A DNA stretch of 59,193 nt from the NCBI GenBank assembly GCA_964385305.1, contig CAYLOP010000004.1, positions 1 to 59,193 on the forward strand. Direction: 5' to 3'. The notes beneath the pieces were generated by a model, which worked only from the letters and a program-made list of their open reading frames with translations, did not search any database and had not been told where the DNA came from. Every line of letters begins with the position of its first letter. The first letter of the stretch is position 1. Both the position numbers and the translations under genes were made by a program. The DNA comes from CAYLOP01 sp964385305 (lineage in GTDB: Bacteria > Chloroflexota > Anaerolineae > Anaerolineales > E44-bin32). Of this stretch, positions 26,365 to 34,298 are shown piece after piece.

Positions 26365-27075
26365 ATGACGCAAACTAGAACCAGCCTAGAAATTATCGCC
26401 CCAACTGTCGAAGAAGCTGTTGCACGCGGGGTTAAAGAAATCGGGCTTCCAGAAGACATGCTCGAAGTCGAAGTCGTTGACGCTGGAGGCAAAGGTTTCC
26501 TGGGGTTTGGCAATCGGCAAGTCAGGGTTCGACTCACTGTCAAGGCAGAAGCGCCCGAGCCTAAAGAGATATCCGAAGCAGAAGCCCTCCCCGTGGAAAA
26601 TGATGAAGAAGCCGTCCGCATAACCAAAGACACAGTGTATGAACTCTTACAAAGAATGGGGGTCCACGCGTTCGTAGAAGCTCAATGGGCAGAAATGGAC
26701 GAGCATGGCAATATCCGTCCCTTGCTGGTAGATGTCCGCGGACAAGATTTAAGTATTCTCATCGGACGGCGAGGAGAGACATTAAAAGCGCTGCAATATA
26801 TCACGCGCCTCATTGTTGGTAAGGAACTCAAACGACCGGTTTCGGTCATCATTGATGTTGAAGGGTACCGCATTCGTCGGGAACGTCAGCTCAGAAACTT
26901 GGCGCGTAAGATGGCAGAACAGGCTATCGAAACTGGGCGAACCATGAATCTCGAGCCTATGCCGGCGAATGAGCGACGGATTATCCACATCGAACTGAGG
27001 GATAATCCCAACGTGGACACGATAAGCGTAGGGGAAGGCGACCGCCGTAAAGTTACGATCATCCCGCAACTTTAG
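26365..27075 (+). CDS. jag: Jag/KhpB RNA-binding protein
   Basis: RNA-binding protein of 236 residues with three domains: Jag_N (LEIIAPTVEEAVARGVKE, and GGKGFLGFGNRQVRVR), a KH domain with IGRRGETLKALQYI (the GxxG loop) and an R3H domain ending in MPANERRIIHIEL. Its usual place is right after yidC, as here. In Firmicutes KhpB works with KhpA in cell division and RNA binding. Confidence 0.94.
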   Translation: MTQTRTSLEIIAPTVEEAVARGVKEIGLPEDMLEVEVVDAGGKGFLGFGNRQVRVRLTVKAEAPEPKEISEAEALPVENDEEAVRITKDTVYELLQRMGVHAFVEAQWAEMDEHGNIRPLLVDVRGQDLSILIGRRGETLKALQYITRLIVGKELKRPVSVIIDVEGYRIRRERQLRNLARKMAEQAIETGRTMNLEPMPANERRIIHIELRDNPNVDTISVGEGDRRKVTIIPQL

Positions 27076-27121
27076 GCGCCCATTAGTGGGTGATCATCAG
27101 CTAAGTTGAAACCATCCCGTG

Positions 27122-27970
27122 ATGCCCGATCTCAATTCCAAGCGTATCGACTTCCTTGTCATCGGCCACGTCGCAAAAGATCTCGCGCCGCAAGGCGCGA
27201 TCCTTGGTGGAACCGCGGCTTATGCAAGCCGCACAGCGAGCGCATTCGGGCTACGGGTCTGTGTGGTTACTTCAAGCGAACCCAGCTTTGATCTACAACT
27301 ATTAGATCATATAGACGTGATCAGCTTGCCCAGCAAGAACACCACCACGTTCGAAAACCGCTACTCAGCCCGTGGACGTCAGCAGATCCTGCATGGGGTA
27401 GCCTCACTCCTCACACCATCGTTGATCCCGGAAGCGTGGCGATCCACTCGAATCGTCCACTTGGGACCCATCGCAGGCGAAGTCGACCCTGCTCTGATCG
27501 ACCACTTCCCAGATGCCTTGGTCGGCCTAACACCCCAAGGCTGGCTGCGCACTTGGAATGGCACTGGCCTCGTTCAGAAAGCACACTGGCGACGGCTTGA
27601 GCAACATCTGCCTCGCATCGATGCAATGGTCGTAAGCCTAGAAGATCTCGATGGGGATCGGCATGCTGGGCAAGAGTTAGCAAATTTCTGTAAAATCGTC
27701 GTCGTGACCGAGGGAGCGGGCGGGGCGAACGTATATTGGGAAAGGCAGGAGCGTCATTTTCCAGCTCCAGTGGTTGAGGAAGAGGACCCGACTGGCGCAG
27801 GCGATATATTCGCAGCTGCTTTTTTCATCCACCTGCAACAAACGCAAGATCCATGGTCTGCGGCTCGCATGGCCACGCTTCTGGCAGCCAATTCCGTCAC
27901 TCGGTGCGGCGTGAACGGCACGCCGACCGTCACCGAAGTCGTCACCGCACAGGCACAGGTAATCTCATGA
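27122..27970 (+). CDS. PfkB-family sugar/nucleoside kinase
   Basis: Ribokinase-fold kinase of 282 residues. The PfkB C-terminal signature DPTGAGDIFAAAF holds the catalytic Asp and anion hole, preceded by VVVTEGAGGANVYW. The N-terminal part (IDFLVIGHVAKDLAPQGAILGGTAAYAS) carries the substrate-binding Asp and Gly-Gly region. The substrate is not predictable from sequence; the protein is a little short. It ends in a 4-base ATGA overlap with parA, which is unusual for this region and suggests translational coupling. Confidence 0.86.
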   Translation: MPDLNSKRIDFLVIGHVAKDLAPQGAILGGTAAYASRTASAFGLRVCVVTSSEPSFDLQLLDHIDVISLPSKNTTTFENRYSARGRQQILHGVASLLTPSLIPEAWRSTRIVHLGPIAGEVDPALIDHFPDALVGLTPQGWLRTWNGTGLVQKAHWRRLEQHLPRIDAMVVSLEDLDGDRHAGQELANFCKIVVVTEGAGGANVYWERQERHFPAPVVEEEDPTGAGDIFAAAFFIHLQQTQDPWSAARMATLLAANSVTRCGVNGTPTVTEVVTAQAQVIS

Positions 27971-28770
27971 CACGCACCTACTCTCTTGTCAACCAAAAAG
28001 GGGGTGTGGGGAAAACCACCACAGCCATCAACCTAGGCGCCTATCTTGCGGAGATGAATCAAAAAGTCCTCATCGTCGACCTCGATCCCCAAGCCAATGC
28101 CACCTCATGCCTGGGTGTAAATCACACCGAAATCGAGTCAGGGACCTACGACGCGCTGATCGGGCGCGTGCCTGTGACGGCCTCAACCCTGCACAACCCC
28201 AAATTGGGGCTTTCCCTCCTCCCCTCTTCTACCGCATTGGCCGGTGCCCATGTTGAGTTGGTCGGATTACCAGATCGAGAGACCCTGCTCAGGCGCGCCC
28301 TTTCCTCTATCGATGGGCGGTATGACTACATCCTGATTGATTGCCCGCCCTCGCTCGGATTGCTCACCGTTAACGGACTGCTCGCCGCTACATCCGGGAT
28401 CCTCATCCCCATCCAATGCGAATATCTAGCACTGGAAGGTCTGACACAGCTCCTGCAAACCTTAAAGCGGGTACAAACAGGGATCTATCCCGAACTCACA
28501 ATACGTGGTTTACTACTAACCATGTACGACAGCCGAACTAATTTAGCACGCGATGTCGTTGAGGAAGTCCGCCGGCACTTCCCCGGAATGGTATTCACAA
28601 CGGTCATCCCGCGCAACGTCCGCCTCGCGGAGGCTCCATCCCATGGCCTTCCGATCCTCGCCTATGACCCACAATCCGCCGGTGCCAGAGCGTATCACTT
28701 GTTCGCCAAAGAAATCTTGGAAGGGGATGGTATCGTAACCAAGGAACCCATCCACAAGGTAGAGGAGTGA
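27967..28770 (+). CDS. parA: Chromosome partitioning ATPase ParA/Soj
   Basis: MinD/ParA-type P-loop ATPase of 267 residues that drives origin segregation with ParB. It has the deviant Walker A QKGGVGKTTTAINL, the switch I region VDLDPQANATSCLGV and Walker B DYILIDCPPSLGLLTVN. The ATG at 27967 overlaps the end of the PfkB gene; reading further upstream gives no family-like sequence. It lies directly upstream of parB. Confidence 0.95.
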   Translation: MTRTYSLVNQKGGVGKTTTAINLGAYLAEMNQKVLIVDLDPQANATSCLGVNHTEIESGTYDALIGRVPVTASTLHNPKLGLSLLPSSTALAGAHVELVGLPDRETLLRRALSSIDGRYDYILIDCPPSLGLLTVNGLLAATSGILIPIQCEYLALEGLTQLLQTLKRVQTGIYPELTIRGLLLTMYDSRTNLARDVVEEVRRHFPGMVFTTVIPRNVRLAEAPSHGLPILAYDPQSAGARAYHLFAKEILEGDGIVTKEPIHKVEE

Positions 28771-28771
28771 C

Positions 28772-29641
28772 ATGACCCGTAAGCGTGGTTTGGGCAAAGG
28801 ACTTGATGCGCTCATCCCTCCTGGGGATGAAGAGTTCACGGCGAGCAGCGGCGTGAAACAAGTTCCATTGGTCAATATTGAACCCAATCCTCGCCAGCCC
28901 CGCTCAGACCTCAATCCGGAATCTCTTCAAGAACTTTCCGATTCCATTCGTGAGCACGGCGTGCTTCAGCCGCTCATCGTTTCGCCATCTGGAACAGGTG
29001 AGGGCTATGTCCTTATCGTGGGTGAGCGCCGTCTGGAGGCCTCAAAGCTCGCAGGATTGACAAGCGTACCCGTCATCGTTCGCCAGGCTGATGACCGTTT
29101 ACGACTGGAGTGGGCGTTGGTCGAGAACCTTCAGAGAACCGATCTCAACCCACTGGAAGCCGCCGAGGGGTATCGCCAACTTGCCGAAGATTTTAATCTT
29201 TCACATGAAGACATCGCGACGCGCGTCGGGAAGAGCCGCACAGCCGTAACGAACACTCTACGCCTGCTCAAGTTGTCTCCGGCCGTGCGTCAGGCTCTCA
29301 TGAATGGGCACATCCGCGAAGGCCACGCGCGCGCCCTTCTTGCACTTACCTCTTCCCAGGCTCAATCTGCAGCGCTGCAAACTATCATCAAACGGCGCTT
29401 GAACGTACGTCAGGCGGAAGAGCTCGTCCGACGCCTAAGCGGTCAACGCACAGCGCCCGCTGCGCATGTTGAGCGTACCCCAGAAGAAGTCGCACTTGAG
29501 GATCAACTCCGTCAAACGTTGGGGACTCGCGTTACCCTCAAACGAGGCCGACGTGGAGGGAGCCTGATCATTCATTTCTACTCCGATGAAGAACTAAACG
29601 CCCTCGTTGAACAGCTCCTGAGCAAATCGTCAGAGGGATAG
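28772..29641 (+). CDS. parB: Chromosome partitioning protein ParB
   Basis: CTPase/DNA-clamp that loads at parS and spreads. The 289 residues include the N-terminal CTP-binding part (KRGLGKGLDALIP, PRQPRSDLNPESLQELS, VGERRLEASKLAG, ENLQRTDLNPLEAAEGY), the helix-turn-helix ATRVGKSRTAVTNTLRLLKL, and a C-terminal dimerisation domain. Starts one base after the parA stop. I did not recognise a parS sequence by eye. Confidence 0.95.
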   Translation: MTRKRGLGKGLDALIPPGDEEFTASSGVKQVPLVNIEPNPRQPRSDLNPESLQELSDSIREHGVLQPLIVSPSGTGEGYVLIVGERRLEASKLAGLTSVPVIVRQADDRLRLEWALVENLQRTDLNPLEAAEGYRQLAEDFNLSHEDIATRVGKSRTAVTNTLRLLKLSPAVRQALMNGHIREGHARALLALTSSQAQSAALQTIIKRRLNVRQAEELVRRLSGQRTAPAAHVERTPEEVALEDQLRQTLGTRVTLKRGRRGGSLIIHFYSDEELNALVEQLLSKSSEG

Positions 29642-29642
29642 T

Positions 29643-30680
29643 GTGCGTTATCTTGTCTACGGAACCGGCGCTGTCGGGGCACTCTTGGGCGCACGTCTCT
29701 CTCTCGCGGGCCACCCTGTCACGTTTCTCGCACGCCCCAACATCGTAGAAGCATTGCGTCAATCCGGTATCCGCCTAACAGGCGATGGCCCTGCAGGATG
29801 GTTGAAGAACCCCCATGTGATCACATCGCTCGGCGAGGCTTTCGAGAACCAACCACCCGATGTCATCCTCCTGACCGTGAAAGCATACGACTGCCAGGCT
29901 GCTGGTGAGACTATCCGTTCGCAACTGAGCCCGCCTCCACCGGTCGTTTGTCTCCAAAACGGGATTGGAAATGAGGAAACGCTCGCGGACTTGCTCGGGC
30001 AGGAGAATGTAATCTCCGCCACGCTGACGACCGCGGTTCAGGTAGTCGACCAAAATACCCTCCGCATTGAGCGTGAACGAGGCCTTGGGCTGGCAGCGGG
30101 ACACCCCCTCATCCCTAAACTACGCGAGGAGCTGAGCGCATCTGGGCTGCTCGTGCGCCTGTACCCAGATCGCCGAAGCATGAAGTGGTCGAAAGTGCTC
30201 ACCAACATCGTGTCGAATGCAAGTTCTGCAATCGTCGGCTGGCCCCCCGGTCAGATCTTCGCACAAGCTGGTCTCTATCGATTGGAAATCGAAGCGCTGC
30301 GCGAGACGGTGCGCGTCATGCGGCGTTTAGGGCTGCGCCCCGTAAACCTGCCGAAAGTACCGGTTGGCTTGCTGGGGGCGGCCCTATTCCTCCCGGCTGC
30401 CGTCATCCATCCGATCTTGCAGCGCGTTGTAACGGGCGGTCGTGGCCAAAAAATGCCCTCTTTCCATTATGATATTGGCCGCGGTCGTTCGGAGGTCGCA
30501 TGGCTCAACGGCGCTGTCGTGCAAGAAGGCCGCAAGCTGAGCGTTCCAACACCAGCAAACCAGGTTTTATTGGATACGCTTCAGAGCCTTGTGGCGGGCA
30601 GCGTTGATCCCTCACAGTTCCGCGATAAGCCAGGCGAGTTACTTGCGCTTGCGCGACAGTATGGCGTCCCCGGATTGTAG
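29643..30680 (+). CDS. 2-Dehydropantoate 2-reductase family oxidoreductase
   Basis: NADPH-dependent ketopantoate reductase-like protein of 345 residues. The N-terminal Rossmann motif is YGTGAVGALLGARLSLAG; then VILLTVKAYD, CLQNGIGNEE, the catalytic Lys region MKWSKVLTNIVSNA, and the C-terminal SEVAWLNGAVV with the substrate Glu. It may be PanE of pantothenate synthesis, but the family is broad and no other pan gene is here. It starts with GTG one base after the parB stop, so it is co-transcribed. Confidence 0.82.
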   Translation: MRYLVYGTGAVGALLGARLSLAGHPVTFLARPNIVEALRQSGIRLTGDGPAGWLKNPHVITSLGEAFENQPPDVILLTVKAYDCQAAGETIRSQLSPPPPVVCLQNGIGNEETLADLLGQENVISATLTTAVQVVDQNTLRIERERGLGLAAGHPLIPKLREELSASGLLVRLYPDRRSMKWSKVLTNIVSNASSAIVGWPPGQIFAQAGLYRLEIEALRETVRVMRRLGLRPVNLPKVPVGLLGAALFLPAAVIHPILQRVVTGGRGQKMPSFHYDIGRGRSEVAWLNGAVVQEGRKLSVPTPANQVLLDTLQSLVAGSVDPSQFRDKPGELLALARQYGVPGL

Positions 30681-30776
30681 ATCGTCACAGTGATCGTTTG
30701 AGTGTGCATCACCTGTCCCTCCAAGCAAACCCTCTTAATAGATCGAGATTCATAGGTTTCCATCGTACTTTCTAGG

Positions 30777-30782
30777 TATAAT
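30777..30782 (+). promoter_or_regulatory. -10 element upstream of fabG
   Basis: A consensus TATAAT in GGTATAATCCC lies 44 bases before the fabG ATG. The -35 position (about 30754-30759) is weak. Confidence 0.5.
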
Positions 30783-30825
30783 CCCTGGGCAGGTGTAAGT
30801 ACCCACGCTTTTGGAGGGCATCGTG

Positions 30826-31581
30826 ATGCGGTTCCAAGATAAGATCGCGGTTGTAACAGGGGGCTCTCGCGGCATTGGACGGGCAATCGCCACCAGGCTT
30901 GGGAGCGAAGGCGCCCACGTGGTTGTTAACTTCTTCAGCCATGCCTCAGAAGCCGATAAAGTCGTCCATGCTATCCATCAAGCGGGAGGTGAAGCTCTAA
31001 CCTACCAGGCAGACGTCAGCGACCGCGGACAAGCCGAAGCGTTGATCCAGCATGCCATCGAACAGTACGGCAGTCTTCACATCCTTGTGAATAACGCCGG
31101 CATCACACGTGATGGTCTCATCCTGACGATGTCTGAGAAGGATTGGAAAGATGTTATCGCGACTAATCTCGATTCCGCCTACAATTGCACAAAAGTTGCC
31201 GTCCGGCACATGATGCGAAAACGTTATGGTCGCATCATCAATATCACTTCTGTGTCGGGCCAGATAGGCAATGCAGGGCAGACGAATTACTCCGCCTCCA
31301 AAGCTGGGCTCATCGGTTTTACCAAAGCGCTCGCGCGAGAAATCGCCACTCGTAACATCACCGTTAACGCCGTCGCACCTGGTTTCATCGAAACCGATAT
31401 CTGGGCGAATGTCCCTGACACCGTAAGGCAGAATCTTGATCGTATGCAAGAGATGATTCCACTGGGGCGAGTGGGGCAGGCGGAAGAAGTTGCAAGCGCT
31501 GTCGCATTCCTGGCTTCCGATGAGGCGGCCTATATCACCGGGCATGTCCTCACAGTGGATGGCGGAATGGGCATGTTTTAA
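30826..31581 (+). CDS. fabG: 3-Oxoacyl-[acyl-carrier-protein] reductase
   Basis: Short-chain dehydrogenase of 251 residues that reduces 3-oxoacyl-ACP in fatty-acid synthesis. NADP site TGGSRGIGRAIA, then NNAGITRDGL (typical FabG), the active site set S-(Y)-K in ITSVSGQIGNAGQTNYSASK and the C-terminal GHVLTVDGGMGMF. The start at 30826 follows GGAGGG; it could be fabG or another SDR used for acetoacetyl-CoA, but the NAGITRDGL motif favours FabG. Confidence 0.88.
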   Translation: MRFQDKIAVVTGGSRGIGRAIATRLGSEGAHVVVNFFSHASEADKVVHAIHQAGGEALTYQADVSDRGQAEALIQHAIEQYGSLHILVNNAGITRDGLILTMSEKDWKDVIATNLDSAYNCTKVAVRHMMRKRYGRIINITSVSGQIGNAGQTNYSASKAGLIGFTKALAREIATRNITVNAVAPGFIETDIWANVPDTVRQNLDRMQEMIPLGRVGQAEEVASAVAFLASDEAAYITGHVLTVDGGMGMF

Positions 31582-31586
31582 ACACA

Positions 31587-31608
31587 GAGCAGGTTATAAT
31601 CCCTGCTC
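31587..31608. repeat. Inverted repeat enclosing a TATAAT
   Basis: GAGCAGG (31587-31593) and CCTGCTC (31602-31608) form a 7-bp stem whose loop holds TTATAAT. It lies six bases after fabG and about 76 bases before the Asp23 gene. It may be a weak fabG terminator, an operator over a -10 box, or both. Confidence 0.4.
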
Positions 31609-31684
31609 GATGGAGCGCTTGTGAGAACGGTTCCATGAAACCGCAGAAGCAGCATCAGCCACAGGCGAATTTAGGGAGATGAAT

Positions 31685-32053
31685 ATGATGGATAGCAAGG
31701 AACAAGACGCGGACCGTGCCCCTGGAACAACAACGATTGCTCCTGGAGTATTGGTTACAATGGCCCGGATGACTGCGCTCAGCGTTCCCGGGGTGGTCGC
31801 CATGGCTCCGGTTCCAGGCGGGGTTAACAGGCTTTTCAAGCGCGGCATCGGCGAAGGCGTTCAACTCGAAGTGGAAAATAACTCGGTTGCGGTCGATCTC
31901 TATCTCGTACTTGCGCCAGATACCAACGTGCGAGAGGTCAGCAGAAAAGTTCAGGCAAAAATCGCGCGTGCTATCGAAGACATGGTCGGAATGGAAATAC
32001 GCAGGATCGATATCCACATCGAGGATATTGACTACAGCGAATCAACACCATAG
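31685..32053 (+). CDS. Asp23/Gls24 family protein
   Basis: About 122 residues with the Asp23 core: TTIAPGVLVTMARMTALSVPG, a glycine-rich stretch and the C-terminal VQAKIARAIEDMVGMEIRRI with DIHIEDI. Members are membrane-associated or cytosolic proteins linked to envelope stress in Gram-positives. GGGAG is seven bases before the ATG at 31685 (an ATG at 31679 is too close). It lies just upstream of nusB, a common pairing. Confidence 0.87.
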   Translation: MMDSKEQDADRAPGTTTIAPGVLVTMARMTALSVPGVVAMAPVPGGVNRLFKRGIGEGVQLEVENNSVAVDLYLVLAPDTNVREVSRKVQAKIARAIEDMVGMEIRRIDIHIEDIDYSESTP

Positions 32054-32072
32054 GAAACAGACGAATAGGTAT

Positions 32073-32480
32073 ATGAAACGCACTCGAAGGCGAGCCCGTA
32101 GCATGGCGCTCCAAATACTCTATGAAGTCGATTGTGCAGGGCATAAACCCGAAGAAGTATTCGCCAACCGTCTTACGAATGCTCAGAATATTGGAGAAGA
32201 AGCTAAGGATTTTGTAAGGCGGATGGTAATAGGCACATACGAATCCACAGACGTATTGGATCAATTAATCGCGAGCTGCGCCCCAGAGTGGCCGGTGGAG
32301 GAACTGGCAGTTCTCGATCGAAATATCCTGCGTCTTGCACTCTGGGAGATTACGATTTCAAAAGAGACACCCTTGAAGGTTGCCATTAATGAAGCAGTAG
32401 AGCTTGCGAAGCGCTTTAGCTCCGACAGTGCGCCGCGCTTCATCAACGGCGTGCTAGGGACACTCTCACGACGTGAGTAA
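32073..32480 (+). CDS. nusB: Transcription antitermination factor NusB
   Basis: A 135-residue all-helical RNA-binding protein that, with NusE (S10), promotes rRNA antitermination. Signature features are RRRARSMALQILYEVDCAG, the central LDQLIASCAPEWPVEELAVLDRN (quoted in part: APEWPVEELAVLDRNILR) and the C-terminal KVAINEAVELAKRF followed by PRFINGVLGTL. The ATG at 32073 fits the family start. It follows the Asp23 gene by 19 bases. Confidence 0.94.
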   Translation: MKRTRRRARSMALQILYEVDCAGHKPEEVFANRLTNAQNIGEEAKDFVRRMVIGTYESTDVLDQLIASCAPEWPVEELAVLDRNILRLALWEITISKETPLKVAINEAVELAKRFSSDSAPRFINGVLGTLSRRE

Positions 32481-32494
32481 CACCTCTCCTTCAA

Positions 32495-32513
32495 CTTTAC
32501 CTGCCAGGTAAAG
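32495..32513. repeat. 19-bp palindrome between nusB and tatA
   Basis: A near-perfect palindrome (9-bp arms CTTTACCTG/CAGGTAAAG around one central C). A one-base loop would be strained as a hairpin, so a dimeric regulator site is possible. It lies 12 bases before tatA. Confidence 0.4.
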
Positions 32514-32524
32514 GATCTCACTAA

Positions 32525-33007
32525 ATGGAAATCCTTGGTATTGGACCCCTTGAACTCGCATTTATCATTTTGATCGCGCTGATCGTAATTGGACCACGCG
32601 ACCTTGGTAAAACCGCGCATACCATTGGTCGTTCTCTGAATAAAATGTATCGATCGGAAACTTGGCGTTTGCTCAAGGACACCTCTCGCCATCTCCGCAC
32701 ACTCCCTGACCGCCTCGCCCGTGAGGCAGCGCTCGAGGAAATCGAGGAGCTCAAGAAAGCGCGTGAATCCATCGAAGACATTAAGAAAGAAATCAACGAA
32801 GATATAAAAGCCTTGGACAAGGATATCAAGGAGGAGACCAGCAAGGTTGGATCTCTGGACATGGTCACAAATAGCGAAATTTACAAAGTAATTAAATCCC
32901 CGGATAAGGATCTCGCTGCGTGGACGACTCCTCAGGCCAAAGTTCCGGGAGTATCTCTGGAACCAGTAGAACCCGAAAGCGTACCTGACCCTAATGAAGA
33001 AGCCTGA
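32525..33007 (+). CDS. tatA: Sec-independent translocase TatA/TatB-like subunit
   Basis: A 160-residue protein: one N-terminal membrane helix (MEILGIGPLELAFIILIALI, with the G-P-x-E-L start), the hinge GPRDLGKTAHTIGR, a long amphipathic and coiled-coil helix (EEIEELKKARESIEDIKKE) and an acidic tail. The length and GP-LE start recall TatB. As the only such gene next to tatC, it may serve both TatA and TatB roles, as in minimal systems. Confidence 0.85.
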   Translation: MEILGIGPLELAFIILIALIVIGPRDLGKTAHTIGRSLNKMYRSETWRLLKDTSRHLRTLPDRLAREAALEEIEELKKARESIEDIKKEINEDIKALDKDIKEETSKVGSLDMVTNSEIYKVIKSPDKDLAAWTTPQAKVPGVSLEPVEPESVPDPNEEA

Positions 33008-33152
33008 AATGGCATCAAGTATCCGAATCCAGTACCGCCGCATGAACACAGAACTTCCAATGCCACCCTTCCGTGAACGCCTTTCCAGGGGTAAGCCCCC
33101 TCTCGAGTAAGAGCAGTGGTGTAAGACATCCTGGATCATTAGGTTGGAGATC

Positions 33153-34031
33153 ATGATTCGTAAATTCTTCAAGCGACTGCGGAGGATCCTCAATTTTCCT
33201 TTCCGCCTCATCGCCAGAACATTCCTGGCGTTCCAAAGGTTCATTAATTACGAACCGGATGATTCACCGCTTGGAGATGTATTCTTTCAGTCGTTTGAAC
33301 AGCCATCTCTATTGATCGACCACATTGAAGCGCTTAGAAAACACCTCTTTCGCTCGCTTGTTGCACTCGTTATCGCCGTCCTGATCAGTACAACCTTCGC
33401 AGGCACGATTCTAGATTGGCTCACTGAGCCTGTCGGAGGAATCGAGAGCTTGCAGGCAATTGAGGTCACCGAATCGATCGGGGCGTTCATGCGCGTAACC
33501 CTCCTGACCGGCTTCGCAATCGCCTTGCCATATATCAGCGTCGAGATCTTCGCCTTTATCCATCCCGGCTTACGGCGGCGTGAGCGTGTGCTCATCTTGA
33601 TTGCCATCCCCGTTGGAACTGTCCTATTCCTGCTTGGAATGGCGTTTGCGTATTTCGTCATGCTGCCAGTCGCCTTGCCGTTTATGCTGAATTTTCTTGG
33701 GATTACAACGGTCCCACGCCCCTCCAACTACATCCAATTCGTGACGGGTGTGATGTTTTGGATCGGCGTAACTTTCCAGCTTCCCCTCGTTATCTACACG
33801 CTGGCAGGACTCGGGGTCATCACGGCCCAAGCTTTGGCGAAAGGGTGGCGTTTTGCTGTGGTCGGTATCGCTATCCTCGCTGCAGCCATCACACCCACCA
33901 TCGATCCCGTCAATATGGCTATTGTCATGGCGCCCATGATCACGCTTTATTTTCTGAGTATCGGCCTCGCCGCGCTTGCGCAACGCGGTAGACAACGGCG
34001 GATCCATGAAGCAGCGCGCGAACCCACGTAG
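33153..34031 (+). CDS. tatC: Sec-independent protein translocase TatC
   Basis: Receptor subunit for twin-arginine signal peptides, 292 residues. The TatC core begins around residue 53 (LLIDHIEALRKHLFRSL), with LTEPVGG, then the conserved SIGAFMRVTLLTGFAIALPY, FIHPGLRRRER and TPTIDPVNMA. There are six membrane helices. The first 50 residues are an extra basic, cytosolic extension (KFFKRLRRILNFPFRLI) not found in most TatC. GGAG precedes the ATG at 33153. Followed by a strong terminator. Confidence 0.93.
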   Translation: MIRKFFKRLRRILNFPFRLIARTFLAFQRFINYEPDDSPLGDVFFQSFEQPSLLIDHIEALRKHLFRSLVALVIAVLISTTFAGTILDWLTEPVGGIESLQAIEVTESIGAFMRVTLLTGFAIALPYISVEIFAFIHPGLRRRERVLILIAIPVGTVLFLLGMAFAYFVMLPVALPFMLNFLGITTVPRPSNYIQFVTGVMFWIGVTFQLPLVIYTLAGLGVITAQALAKGWRFAVVGIAILAAAITPTIDPVNMAIVMAPMITLYFLSIGLAALAQRGRQRRIHEAAREPT

Positions 34032-34061
34032 CCAAATGCAGATTGGTTTTTAAAATCAGAT

Positions 34062-34083
34062 AAGCCCCCCACGGGGCTTTTTT
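34062..34083 (+). terminator. Rho-independent terminator after tatC
   Basis: AAGCCCC (34062-34068) pairs with GGGGCTT (34073-34079) around CCAC, followed by six T. A classical intrinsic terminator 30 bases past the tatC stop. Confidence 0.95.
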
Positions 34084-34225
34084 CCTTTCAACTCGCACCT
34101 GGAAGAAGGAACCTATCTTGCTCTAACCAAAGAAATGGGGGTTTGTGATCGGAATCTGTGAGCAACCGCACCGCGCGGGATGGCTGCACACTCGTCCGTC
34201 AAGTCCTTTTACCAGTCTGCTGGTT

Positions 34226-34254
34226 TTGCGAAGCATACCCTCCCGAGGTAGAAT
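34226..34254 (+). promoter_or_regulatory. Promoter of thiolase-like/DUF35 pair
   Basis: TTGCGA (34226-34231) and TAGAAT (34249-34254) with a 17-base spacer, 44 bases before the ATG at 34299. The -35 is imperfect. Confidence 0.6.
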
Positions 34255-34298
34255 TCGTCCACCTCGCATCCTGCGATCATACATAAAGGAGGACATCT

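Noticed and set aside
27119..27970. PfkB gene as fructokinase or ribokinase
   Set aside because: Only the general PfkB motifs are visible; the substrate cannot be decided from sequence.
23224..29641. parS site near parAB
   Set aside because: No good match to TGTTTCACGTGAAACA was recognised by eye; CACGTG words occur in the window but without the flanking arms. A motif scan would be decisive.
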